Assembly (NCBI GenBank): GCA_017530365.1
Contig: JAFXMK010000011.1
Location: 62,001-126,000, forward strand
Length of the DNA: 64,000 nucleotides
Direction: 5' to 3'
From: Bacteroidales bacterium
GTDB taxonomy: Bacteria; Bacteroidota; Bacteroidia; Bacteroidales; F082
The notes under the pieces were generated by a model, which was not told the origin of the DNA, ran no database searches, and saw only the letters and a list, made by a program, of their open reading frames with translations. Below are positions 1 through 8,475 of this stretch, one piece after another (positions within the stretch are counted from its first letter, which is position 1; every line of letters begins with the position of its first letter). Both the position numbers and the translations under genes were made by a program.

Positions 1-339
1 ATGCGGCATCTCGACTACTACTACGAGTTGGAAGACTACATCCTGGTGCACGCCGGCATGAACTTCAAAGCCGACAATCCATTCGAGGACTTCCACAGCA
101 TGGTCTCGGTAAGGAATTTCAAGGTGGACTTCAGCAAGACCGACGGGCGAAAGATCATCCACGGTCACATCCCTGTCGATTACAGCTTCATCGACTTTGT
201 CATCAACAACCCAAAAGGCCACGACTTCATCGCATTGGACAATGGCGTGTTCTACAACGACAAGCCCGGCATGGGCAACCTTATGGCTTTCAATCCCGAT
301 ACCAACCAGCTGATGGCGCAGTCCAACATGGACATGTAA
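1..339 (+). CDS. Metallophosphoesterase, C-terminal part (5' end outside window)
   Basis: The frame is open from the first base, so the start probably lies upstream; 112 residues are visible. They include a VHAG motif (about residues 16-19) and an IHGH motif (about 53-56). In calcineurin-like phosphoesterases of the bacterial Ser/Thr phosphatase / ApaH group, the histidines of such motifs bind the two catalytic metals. The N-terminal GDxHG and GNHE blocks would lie before the window. The substrate (phosphoprotein or Ap4A-type nucleotide) cannot be decided from this fragment. Its TAA stop is directly followed by the stop codon of the next, convergent gene, with no base between them. Confidence 0.75.
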   Translation: MRHLDYYYELEDYILVHAGMNFKADNPFEDFHSMVSVRNFKVDFSKTDGRKIIHGHIPVDYSFIDFVINNPKGHDFIALDNGVFYNDKPGMGNLMAFNPDTNQLMAQSNMDM

Positions 340-2910
340 TCATCGGGAGGCCACCACCACTGCCTGTTTATATTTCTTTACCATTCCATCCAAATGGAAC
401 ACTTCGGCAACCATGACATAGAGGCCGAGCGGGACAGGTTGATCTCGTTCATCCAAGCCGTTCCAAACGAAACTTCCTGTTTGGGAGATTAGCTCTCCTT
501 TGACCAGATGCCGAATCATCTGGCCTTCGACGTTGAAAACATAGACATTCATCGTGCAACCCGCCTCCTCAAAAGCATAGTTGACCAAACAGCTGTCATC
601 CATGCCATCTCCATCAGGTGAAAACACCTTGGGTTCAACCTTTATCACATCTTCTTCAGGATCATTTTGCGGCACCGCCATCATAGAATTCTCATAACCA
701 GGCGTACCAAAATGAACGGCTTCTACAGCCGAATGCCAATTGTCGGACTGGTCAGAGGGCGCATCCCAAGATACCCGTTCCAAGGACACCCCTTTAGTCT
801 CCTTCAGCAAGGGATAATGCATCTTTTCAGAAAACGACATCTGATCCACAACCACCCCTTGACGGCTCATCAACAAGGCCGTTCCTCCGGCATTGACATA
901 CGATGGAAACGAAGCCATATCGAAAAAATTCCCAGTACCGCAACCATATTGTTGTCCTACCGTATAGCCATCCGTTGAAAGCAACACATAGCTGTGCGGC
1001 ATGAAAAGGAACATGTCGGCCGTGATCTCTTTCAACACGGTATCCGCTGGATTCGGGAAGCTCTCTTTGATGCCCCCTAGTTTCAATTCACTCAAATCAA
1101 AAGTCTTGTCGGAATGGTTATACAACTCCACATAATCCACTCCCGGACTGATGGGGTCAAACAAGATCTCGTTGATAAGCACCTCGCCTGGACCTATTGC
1201 ATTAGGGATGCCAAAACGCACGCGCGTATCAGAAGCTATTGGCTGGCCGCTACAGCTCTCCAAGCCGTTCATCACCAAAGTATAAACCAATCCCTCCTGA
1301 AAGTCATAGTCAAACAGCAATTCCACCGAGGTTGAGTTCACAGGATTGCAGATCACCTCAGTGGGCAGTAGGCCAAGGTCTTCCACTCGATAATGCGCCC
1401 TATCTGCAAGGCTTGCTCGGTCCATTTGCTGATCAAACCAAAGCAACACCATGTTGTCGTCCAACACACTTACCCTCGAAATCTGAGGTGCTATCTCATT
1501 AGGCGCATTGATGGAATTCTCACGCCCAGGCGTCCCACCTGAAACATCATTCGAGGCCGACCAATTTACTGTACCAGCACAAGGGTTGAACGGGTCGATC
1601 TGCTCCAATGACCAACCGCCGTTTCTCTTGTCGGCATCGTGATACCAAGTGTCGTTGAATGACACTTCAGAAATCAGCATTTCATCAGGAGAAAACAACC
1701 TCAACGTGGCACCAGCGTTGGCGATTGAGAAACTCGAAAAGCTGCATGTGACGCCAAAGGCGGACAATTCACCAACCGCATCGTCCTTACATAAGATCAG
1801 ATAGCCTAAAGGCGCTATTTGAAGGGAAGAGAAGGTCTTGGTCGTCGTACCAATGCTCAAAGACCAATCTTTTAAGTCAACGGGCAGCTGCGTGGTGTTG
1901 AATAGCTCCACATATTCCCATTCCGGCAGGCCTACCACAGGGCTCGGATCAGCCATGATCTCGTTGATCACCACATCATTTTCCGAAGCCTTATAGATGC
2001 TGAAATCCCAAGTCGTTTCAGCCATAACGTTATCTGCCAAGTCGCGGATACCTGAAACCCGAAGCTGCAAACCAGTGTTTTCAGGCAAAGGCTCGTTGAA
2101 ACATAACAGCACTTTTGAAGGAACACCGTCAAAACACACAGAATCGGGCACATTGAGAAGTGAATAGTGTTGTGTGTCCAGTGCCGACACATCCAGCGGT
2201 TCATTGAAAGTCAGCAAAAGATGCTTATTGTCCCTCACCTCCAAAGACAACAGTTCAGGAGGATCATGGTCAATAATCTTCGGTCCGACATAGACGTCAT
2301 CAAAATAGAATTTCTTGGCGTTACTGGCGGTGAATTTGAGATAAAACCCAAAATAGCCTTCGATGGGAAAAGAGTCGTCGAAGCCTTCCGCCTCAACGGC
2401 ATAGTTGCCTATGTTGTCGTAATCCGTTTGCAAGGACCAACGTCCTTCTCTATCACGGTTGACCTTCACTGCCACTTGAAACGAAGAAGCGATGGCGGCA
2501 TCCGTTCCTTTGCAGACAAGTGTCTCGGCATTTCCATCCTTTCTATATAACTCGATGGCGTCCTGACTCCCGGCAGCGCCAAAACGAAGGAAATAACCCT
2601 GGGAGGCATTCGCGAGATCGGCTGTGTCGGCGGCAAGCCAGACCTCAGCATAGTTGTTTCCCGAGGGACTGAATGCCTCGCGGAGCCAGAAACGCCATTC
2701 CATAATATCACCCGCAATGACGAGAGAGAGAAACGCCTCTCCTGCCTCGGTAGCCGCCGATTGAAGCTGATGGTTGTTGTTCACAATAAAACTATTTACA
2801 ATACCCATCCATGCAGGATTAGACGTAAAATCCCCGTCAGAGAAATCATCCATCACTTGAGAGAAGGCGCAGAAAGGCAGAATTATCAAAAGTAGCAGTA
2901 TTGTTCTCAT
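340..2910 (-). CDS. Secreted lamin-tail-domain protein with FlgD-like C-terminal domain
   Basis: An 856-residue exported protein with a signal peptide ending near CAFS (about residue 17). The order of modules is: a beta-rich N-terminal region; a Big_5-like domain starting near a DPPELLS motif (about 218); a lamin-tail domain beginning VVINEIMADPSP (about 313); a second Big_5-like domain; a second lamin-tail domain beginning VLINEILFDP (about 575); and a C-terminal region with FSPDGDG followed by a FlgD-like Ig fold ending in SR. Such proteins are common cell-surface T9SS cargo in Bacteroidota, where the last domain directs export and anchoring. No catalytic residues are recognised, so an adhesive or structural role is inferred. 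A CAAAnnTA element on the reverse strand lies upstream. Confidence 0.8.
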   Translation of the reverse strand: MRTILLLLIILPFCAFSQVMDDFSDGDFTSNPAWMGIVNSFIVNNNHQLQSAATEAGEAFLSLVIAGDIMEWRFWLREAFSPSGNNYAEVWLAADTADLANASQGYFLRFGAAGSQDAIELYRKDGNAETLVCKGTDAAIASSFQVAVKVNRDREGRWSLQTDYDNIGNYAVEAEGFDDSFPIEGYFGFYLKFTASNAKKFYFDDVYVGPKIIDHDPPELLSLEVRDNKHLLLTFNEPLDVSALDTQHYSLLNVPDSVCFDGVPSKVLLCFNEPLPENTGLQLRVSGIRDLADNVMAETTWDFSIYKASENDVVINEIMADPSPVVGLPEWEYVELFNTTQLPVDLKDWSLSIGTTTKTFSSLQIAPLGYLILCKDDAVGELSAFGVTCSFSSFSIANAGATLRLFSPDEMLISEVSFNDTWYHDADKRNGGWSLEQIDPFNPCAGTVNWSASNDVSGGTPGRENSINAPNEIAPQISRVSVLDDNMVLLWFDQQMDRASLADRAHYRVEDLGLLPTEVICNPVNSTSVELLFDYDFQEGLVYTLVMNGLESCSGQPIASDTRVRFGIPNAIGPGEVLINEILFDPISPGVDYVELYNHSDKTFDLSELKLGGIKESFPNPADTVLKEITADMFLFMPHSYVLLSTDGYTVGQQYGCGTGNFFDMASFPSYVNAGGTALLMSRQGVVVDQMSFSEKMHYPLLKETKGVSLERVSWDAPSDQSDNWHSAVEAVHFGTPGYENSMMAVPQNDPEEDVIKVEPKVFSPDGDGMDDSCLVNYAFEEAGCTMNVYVFNVEGQMIRHLVKGELISQTGSFVWNGLDERDQPVPLGLYVMVAEVFHLDGMVKKYKQAVVVASR

Positions 2911-2946
2911 ATTATTATTATTTTTGCATGTTGGATATTTTCATTG

Positions 2947-2954
2947 CAAAATTA
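2947..2954 (-). promoter_or_regulatory. Putative -7 promoter element of the lamin-tail gene
   Basis: Read on the minus strand this is TAATTTTG, which fits the Bacteroidota -7 consensus TAnnTTTG, 37 bp upstream of the lamin-tail protein start. No clear -33 TTTG is seen at the usual distance, so confidence is moderate. Confidence 0.45.
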
Positions 2955-3004
2955 CAATAGGAGTGTCCATTAATATAAAAATGTTGAAAACAAATCCAAT
3001 AAAA

Positions 3005-4015
3005 ATGAAAATCGCGGTTGTAGGGGCCACTGGGTTGGTCGGTTCTAAGATGCTTCAAGTTCTTGATGAACAGAAGATTAAGATAGATGAATTGCTTGTT
3101 GCAGCTTCGGAAAGATCCGTTGGCAAGGAGATCGTTTTCCAAGGAAAGACACATCGTGTGATCAGCGTGGAGGATGCCATTGAAGCCCGTCCCGACATCG
3201 CCATTTTCTCGGCAGGCGCCTCAGCTTCGAAGCAATACGCGCCCTTGTTTGCGGCAAAAGGCACCTACGTCATCGACAACAGCTCTGCCTGGCGCATGTT
3301 CCCCGAAATACCATTGGTCGTCCCGGAAATCAACGCCGACACCATCACCAAGGATACCCATATCATCGCCAATCCGAATTGCTCCACCATTGAGATGGTG
3401 CTGGCCTTGGCTCCTTTACACAAGGCTTACGACATCAAACGATTGGTCATTGCGACCTACCAAAGCGTGAGTGGCAGCGGACTCAAGGGGATTAACCAGC
3501 TTGACCGCGAAGAAATGGAAAAAAGAAAACTCCCCACTCCCAACTCCCAACTCCCCAACGCCTACCCCCACCAGATCTACCGCAACGTTCTGCCTCATGG
3601 TGGCGATTTCTGTGAGAACGGCTACACCACAGAAGAGGAAAAGCTGGTTAATGAGACCCGCAAGATCTTGAGAACCCCACAGATTGCCATCACTGCCACG
3701 GTGTGCCGTGTTCCTGTGACTGGTGGGCATTCCGAAGCCGTCAACGTTGAGTTCAACAAACCATACGAGTTGGACGATGTGCGTCGTTTGTTGGAAAACT
3801 ATCCCGGCATCGTGGTAGAGGATGATCCCGCCCACAACGTCTATCCAATGGCCATCAACGCCTACGATAAGGACGAGGTGTTTGTAGGTAGAATCAGAAG
3901 GGATTTCAGCATCGACAACGGCCTTAATTTCTGGGTGGTCAGCGACAACATCCGCAAAGGTGCCGCCACCAACGCCGTACAGATCGCCAGATACGTCATC
4001 GAACACATCCTATGA
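3005..4015 (+). CDS. asd: Aspartate-semialdehyde dehydrogenase
   Basis: Catalyses NADPH-dependent reduction of aspartyl-4-phosphate to aspartate semialdehyde, the branch point to lysine/diaminopimelate, threonine and methionine. The start at 3005 gives the family's usual N-terminus with the nucleotide-binding GATGLVG; upstream in-frame ATGs at 2924 and 2981 would add atypical residues. The catalytic cysteine is in NPNCST, followed by YQSVSGSG and the conserved GGHSEAVNVEF. Length is 336 residues, normal for the family. One oddity: about ten residues reading KLPTPNSQLPN are encoded by four 7-bp tandem repeats (3529-3556), at a place where relatives have a short variable loop. The stop overlaps the start of ribF by 4 bp (ATGA), so the two are co-transcribed. 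Confidence 0.95.
   Translation: MKIAVVGATGLVGSKMLQVLDEQKIKIDELLVAASERSVGKEIVFQGKTHRVISVEDAIEARPDIAIFSAGASASKQYAPLFAAKGTYVIDNSSAWRMFPEIPLVVPEINADTITKDTHIIANPNCSTIEMVLALAPLHKAYDIKRLVIATYQSVSGSGLKGINQLDREEMEKRKLPTPNSQLPNAYPHQIYRNVLPHGGDFCENGYTTEEEKLVNETRKILRTPQIAITATVCRVPVTGGHSEAVNVEFNKPYELDDVRRLLENYPGIVVEDDPAHNVYPMAINAYDKDEVFVGRIRRDFSIDNGLNFWVVSDNIRKGAATNAVQIARYVIEHIL
3529..3556 (+). repeat. 7-bp tandem repeat inside asd (4 units)
   Basis: Four successive heptamers ACTCCCC, ACTCCCA, ACTCCCA, ACTCCCC, followed by AAC. They are translated in frame within Asd. The same heptamer family occurs at 24546-24580. Confidence 0.9.
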
Positions 4016-4962
4016 GAATCATCAACAATAGCATACAGGCCCGGAACATCAAGAATGCCGTGGTCACAATAGGCACTTTTGATGGAGTGCACCTCGGTCA
4101 TCAGGCCATCTTCAAGGTGATGCGCCGTCTCGCACAAGAAATTGGAGGTGAGACCGTGGTGGTCACCTTCCATCCCCATCCACGTCAGGTGCTCTCCATC
4201 GGGACTGAACGGCTCCGCTTCATCTGCTCCCAAGAAGAGAAGCTGAAAAAGATCGAGGAGTTTGGCATCGACAACGTGCTCATCATTCCTTTCACCAAAG
4301 AGTTCGCCAGCACTCCGTCAGAGGATTTCATCAAAAACTATATCATTGACAGCATTCATCCTTCGATCATCGTGGTGGGTTACGACCATCATTTCGGCAA
4401 AAACCGGATGGGCGATTACGAGATGCTGACGCAACTTGGCAAGCAATACAATTTCAGCACTGTTCAGGTAGAAGCACAGGACGTCAATGAGGTAGCCGTG
4501 AGCTCCACCAAAATCCGCAACTTCTTATGGGCAGGCAATGTGAAAGCCGCCAACGAGCTGTTAGGATATCCTTACTCCGTGACAGGAACAGTGGTCGAAG
4601 GCAACAAGATAGGACGCACCATCGGCTTCCCAACCGCCAACCTCGACATTCCTAACGAATACATGATGATCAACAACCCCGGCGTCTATGCCTGCCAAAC
4701 CATGATTGACGGGAAGCCTTACAATGCCATGGCCAACACTGGCCTGCGACCTACAGTAGAAGATCGCACCGACGGTGACTTTATCATCGAAGTGAACATC
4801 TTCGACTTCAACGGCGACCTCTATGGGAAGACCTTAAAGGTGTGGTTTTTAGACCGCATCCGTGACGAGGAGAAGTTCAAGGGTTTGGAGGCTCTGAAAG
4901 CTCAGCTGGAACAGGATCGTAAAAAAGTCAAAGAATACTTTTTGAATAATCCCTCAAAATGA
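4012..4962 (+). CDS. ribF: Bifunctional riboflavin kinase / FAD synthetase
   Basis: Makes FMN from riboflavin and then FAD from FMN and ATP. The N-terminal adenylyltransferase half carries GTFDGVHLGH (residues 21-30), FHPHPRQVL, and the SSTKIRNF motif. The C-terminal riboflavin-kinase half carries GRTIGFPTANL, with the PTAN signature, and a GVYAC strand. At 316 residues the length is normal. It starts in a 4-bp overlap with asd and is the second gene of that operon. The promoter of the next gene overlaps its 3' end. Confidence 0.95.
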   Translation: MRIINNSIQARNIKNAVVTIGTFDGVHLGHQAIFKVMRRLAQEIGGETVVVTFHPHPRQVLSIGTERLRFICSQEEKLKKIEEFGIDNVLIIPFTKEFASTPSEDFIKNYIIDSIHPSIIVVGYDHHFGKNRMGDYEMLTQLGKQYNFSTVQVEAQDVNEVAVSSTKIRNFLWAGNVKAANELLGYPYSVTGTVVEGNKIGRTIGFPTANLDIPNEYMMINNPGVYACQTMIDGKPYNAMANTGLRPTVEDRTDGDFIIEVNIFDFNGDLYGKTLKVWFLDRIRDEEKFKGLEALKAQLEQDRKKVKEYFLNNPSK

Positions 4963-4971
4963 ATAATTTTG
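4941..4971 (+). promoter_or_regulatory. Promoter of the C69 dipeptidase gene
   Basis: TTTG (4941-4944), a 19-bp gap, then TAATTTTG (4964-4971). This matches the Bacteroidota -33/-7 promoter pattern and lies 43 bp before the dipeptidase start. Confidence 0.65.
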
Positions 4972-5013
4972 TGGCTTTAACAACTTGAAACAACAATAAA
5001 TAAACAGTTTATA

Positions 5014-6747
5014 ATGAAAAGATTACTTACCATTTTGACGGCCTTGGCCCTTGTGTTTGCCTTCGGGAAAGCCAATGCCTGCACCAACTTCCTGATCACT
5101 AAAGGCGCTTCTGCCGATGGCAGCTGCATGATCTCCTACGCCGCCGACAGCCACGTGCTCTACGGCGAGCTTTACCACTACCCTGCTGCCGACCATGCGG
5201 CCGGCTCCATGCGCGACGTCTATGACTGGGATGGCGGCGCCTACCTCGGACAGATTCCCGAAGTCGCCCACACCTACAACGTCGTTGGCAACATGAACGA
5301 ATGGCAGGTCGCCATCGGTGAGACCACCTACGGCGGCATCGAAGCCCTCTACAATGGACAAGGTTGCATCGACTATGGCAGCCTGATGTACATCGCCCTG
5401 CAGCGTTCCAAGACCGCCCGTGAAGCCATCTGGTGGATGACCAAGCTCGTCACCGATTACGGCTACGTCAGCGAAGGTGAGTCGTTCTCCATCTGCGACA
5501 CCGAAGAGGTTTGGATCATGGAGATGATCGGCAAAGGTCCCCAGAACAAAGGTGCCGTGTGGGTCGCCCGTCGCATCCCCGATGGCTACGTCAGCGGTCA
5601 CGCCAATCAGGCACGCATCACAACCTTCCCATTGGCTTCACGCAAATGCAAGACCAGCGTCACCTACAAGAACATCGACAAGCTCCTGAAAGATCCTAAG
5701 ATCGACTGCGTGTATGCCGACGATGTCATCAAGTTCGCCAAGGATGCCAAGCTTTACAATGGTCCCGACGCCTTGTTCTCTTTCTCCGACGTCTATAACC
5801 CTGTCACTTTCGACGGCGCACGTTTCTGCGATCTCCGCGTGTGGGCCATGTTCAACAAGGTGTCCGACAACATGAAGGACTATTGGGGCTATGCTACAGG
5901 CCGCGACATCAAACGCGCTCTGCCTTACACCGCCAATATGTGCCAGACCCCCGACAACTTCCCGACCAACCGCATGCCCTTGTGGATCCAGCCCAACAAG
6001 AAGGTCAGTGTGCTCGATATGATGGACTTCATGCGCGACCACCTCGAAGGTACCGAACTTGACATGTCACAAGACGTCGGCGCCGGTCCTTTCCACTGCC
6101 CCTACCGCTGGCGTCCCATGGACTGGGAAGTCGATGGCGTGCACTATGTGCATGAACGTACCACCGCCACCCAACAGACCGGTTTCAGCTTCGTGGCTCA
6201 GAGCCGCGACTACAACCCCTTTGGCATCATCTGGTTTGGCGTTGACGACACCGACAACTGCGTCTATTGCCCCATGTACACCTGCATGACCGAGATCCCC
6301 GAGAGCTATCGCGAGGGCAACGGCTCGATGAGCCAATGGTCAGAGACCTCCGCTTTCTGGACCTTCAACCAGATGAGCAACTGGGCCTACACCAAATACA
6401 ACTACATCCATCCCGAGATCCGCAAGCGTCAACGTGAGATGGAGACCAAATGGGTGGAGAAGCTGGTACCTGAACTGGATAAACGCGTGGAAGCCATCAA
6501 AGGCCACGACGGCATGGTGCTGGAGATGACCCGTTTCTCCTGCAACACCGCCAACGAGTTGTGCGCCAACTGGAAACAGTTCTACCACGAACTCTTCATG
6601 AAGTACATGGACGGCAACCTGAACACCGCCCAACCCACCAAGGCTGGCAGCAAATACACGCCCATCAAGAGCGAACATCCCAAGTACAGCGACGAATACT
6701 ATCGCATCCTGATCGAGAAGACAGGGGAGAAGTATAAAGCATTTTAA
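5014..6747 (+). CDS. C69 family dipeptidase, exported
   Basis: A 577-residue Ntn-hydrolase of the PepD/C69 family. The signal peptide ends in KANA, directly before Cys23 of ACTNFLITKGASADGS. After processing this cysteine would become the N-terminal nucleophile, as established for the family. The remainder follows the family pattern, including GETTYGG, ESFSICD and the C-terminal NELC region. It probably cleaves short peptides in the periplasm. Codons end strongly in C or G, more than in the neighbouring lipoprotein gene, which suggests high expression. It has its own promoter and is followed by a repeat-rich spacer. Confidence 0.92.
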   Translation: MKRLLTILTALALVFAFGKANACTNFLITKGASADGSCMISYAADSHVLYGELYHYPAADHAAGSMRDVYDWDGGAYLGQIPEVAHTYNVVGNMNEWQVAIGETTYGGIEALYNGQGCIDYGSLMYIALQRSKTAREAIWWMTKLVTDYGYVSEGESFSICDTEEVWIMEMIGKGPQNKGAVWVARRIPDGYVSGHANQARITTFPLASRKCKTSVTYKNIDKLLKDPKIDCVYADDVIKFAKDAKLYNGPDALFSFSDVYNPVTFDGARFCDLRVWAMFNKVSDNMKDYWGYATGRDIKRALPYTANMCQTPDNFPTNRMPLWIQPNKKVSVLDMMDFMRDHLEGTELDMSQDVGAGPFHCPYRWRPMDWEVDGVHYVHERTTATQQTGFSFVAQSRDYNPFGIIWFGVDDTDNCVYCPMYTCMTEIPESYREGNGSMSQWSETSAFWTFNQMSNWAYTKYNYIHPEIRKRQREMETKWVEKLVPELDKRVEAIKGHDGMVLEMTRFSCNTANELCANWKQFYHELFMKYMDGNLNTAQPTKAGSKYTPIKSEHPKYSDEYYRILIEKTGEKYKAF

Positions 6748-6774
6748 GAAGACAGAAGTAAGAAGTAAGAAGAA
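6747..6774 (+). repeat. 7-bp tandem repeat after the dipeptidase gene
   Basis: Heptamers AGAAGAC, AGAAGTA, AGAAGTA, AGAAGAA begin at the last base of the stop codon. A small hairpin ACCCC-GTA-GGGGT follows at 6774-6786. Confidence 0.85.
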
Positions 6775-6793
6775 CCCCGTAGGGGTTTAAGCT

Positions 6794-6820
6794 CGGTAGA
6801 ATCGGTAGAATCGATAGAAG
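6794..6820 (+). repeat. 9-bp tandem repeat (3 units)
   Basis: CGGTAGAAT, CGGTAGAAT, CGATAGAAG immediately precede the lipoprotein start at 6827. The period differs from the 7-bp arrays of the window, but the position at a gene boundary is the same. Confidence 0.85.
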
Positions 6821-6826
6821 AATAAC

Positions 6827-8449
6827 ATGACAAGATTGAGAATATTCATAATGGTTGTGCTGGGCTTCTCCTTGCTTGCTTGCGAAAGGAAGCCGACAAA
6901 AGTATATCAGTACGTGGAGCCCGAAGAGGACATCGCGGAACGGGTATGGAATTGTTTGAAGACCCAGCACCAGGAAGTAGCGCCGGTATATAAACAAGCA
7001 GTAGATATCGACTTTATCTCTGATGACGAAGCAACCACCCATATCTCCAAAACCTATTTGAAGTACAACTACTTCATAGACCGCGGTTCCGAGGAACCAG
7101 ACAACCTTCTAGTAGCCCTCTATCAAGTGAAATGCTATCAAACTTTTGACGACTCATGGCTGTGCATTGTTTTGAAAGAAGCGAGAGGTTATGGACTTGA
7201 CGAAAAAGACCATGGAAAGAAAGTCTTTGCCGTTGATTACAAAAACGGAACGCTGACAGATCGCGACATCAATACATTGTTCCCAGAATCCTTCAAGATC
7301 GCTACAGACTATTTTAATGCCTCTTATTATGAAAGTTGTCTGGTTTTCGACAACGACGGACTCTCATTCTGTTCAACAGCGTATTGGCCCATCCGTTACA
7401 ACTGGAACGGCAAAACCTTTGATCAAGATCCGGAATCGGTTGTTTTGCGCAATTCCATCCATAACTTTTATGGTTATTTTGATGCCCCTGGCATCGGATA
7501 TCTTGCCATTGGCAAAGAGCCTGAAGGACTGAATAACAACGATGACTTTGTCTATGATGGCGAAGTGATGGCTCATTTCCTTTTGAAAGACGGTAAAATT
7601 ACCGGCTATACTTTGAAAAGTCCAAAATGCGGATTCGTTCAAACCACCGACTACCAAGCTGGTGTTGATCGGATTACCAGCAAACCCATCGCCATCGGTT
7701 TTCCCATCCAGAACGTGCTCAATTACGAAAAGAAGCCTTTAAGTATCAAAGACACCACCATTGTCACAAATCAAAAGGACGGCAACTATGTGATCACCCA
7801 ACAACTGATGCACAATACGCTGGACAGATTAGACATTTTCATCGAATTCACTGCCAAAGACAAGAATTCCGACATTGAATCCATACGCGTTTACAGCGAA
7901 GAGATTGTGGTCACCGTGGAGGACGAGCTTCGCAATAATGACGACATCAACCCAACAACAAAATCGATTTTCCAGGCCGTCAACTTCGACATCAACGACC
8001 CGGATTTCGGGGAGTTCTACTACGTGGGCGGATCCGACAATGGATTCACCATTCATTTCAAAGGAGCCGTAGATGAAGTAAGATTCCAGACATACCCTGT
8101 TGTTGATGGCAAAACGCTCGTCGTGCTCTCCAAACACTATGAGAAAGAGGACCTCACCACTCCCGAGTTCTGGTATTTCCAAAACGGCAACCTCACAAAG
8201 ACAACGGTCAATTTGCCCAAGCCGCGACCCGAGGATTTCCGTGCGTGGCGTATCAATTTCGACAGCACCATCCCTGCTGACGGCTACCAATTGCGTTTCA
8301 CTAATGCAGGCATTGAATACTACACCCGCTCGGAACGCAATGACGAGACGGATATGAGAGATGAATTTGGAATATTCATCAATCCTGATTTTTATACCGT
8401 AAAATACAATTGGAACGGAACTTCATTTGGACCCGATCCAGCAGAATAG
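6827..8449 (+). CDS. Lipoprotein of unknown function
   Basis: 540 residues with a lipoprotein signal peptide; the lipobox is LLAC, giving a lipidated Cys19. I do not recognise a family. The mature part is beta-rich, acidic and has two copies of a short motif of the form YNWNGxxFxxDP (about residues 190 and 530), which suggests two related domains. It is separated from the dipeptidase by repeat DNA, and glnS follows closely. The end of the reading frame lies 26 bp before the chosen glnS start. Confidence 0.75.
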   Translation: MTRLRIFIMVVLGFSLLACERKPTKVYQYVEPEEDIAERVWNCLKTQHQEVAPVYKQAVDIDFISDDEATTHISKTYLKYNYFIDRGSEEPDNLLVALYQVKCYQTFDDSWLCIVLKEARGYGLDEKDHGKKVFAVDYKNGTLTDRDINTLFPESFKIATDYFNASYYESCLVFDNDGLSFCSTAYWPIRYNWNGKTFDQDPESVVLRNSIHNFYGYFDAPGIGYLAIGKEPEGLNNNDDFVYDGEVMAHFLLKDGKITGYTLKSPKCGFVQTTDYQAGVDRITSKPIAIGFPIQNVLNYEKKPLSIKDTTIVTNQKDGNYVITQQLMHNTLDRLDIFIEFTAKDKNSDIESIRVYSEEIVVTVEDELRNNDDINPTTKSIFQAVNFDINDPDFGEFYYVGGSDNGFTIHFKGAVDEVRFQTYPVVDGKTLVVLSKHYEKEDLTTPEFWYFQNGNLTKTTVNLPKPRPEDFRAWRINFDSTIPADGYQLRFTNAGIEYYTRSERNDETDMRDEFGIFINPDFYTVKYNWNGTSFGPDPAE

Positions 8450-8475
8450 AAACCTCATTTATACTATCTTGGCCT

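Noticed and set aside
8410-8475. Longer N-terminus for glnS
   Set aside because: It overlaps the preceding lipoprotein gene and adds residues not seen in GlnRS.
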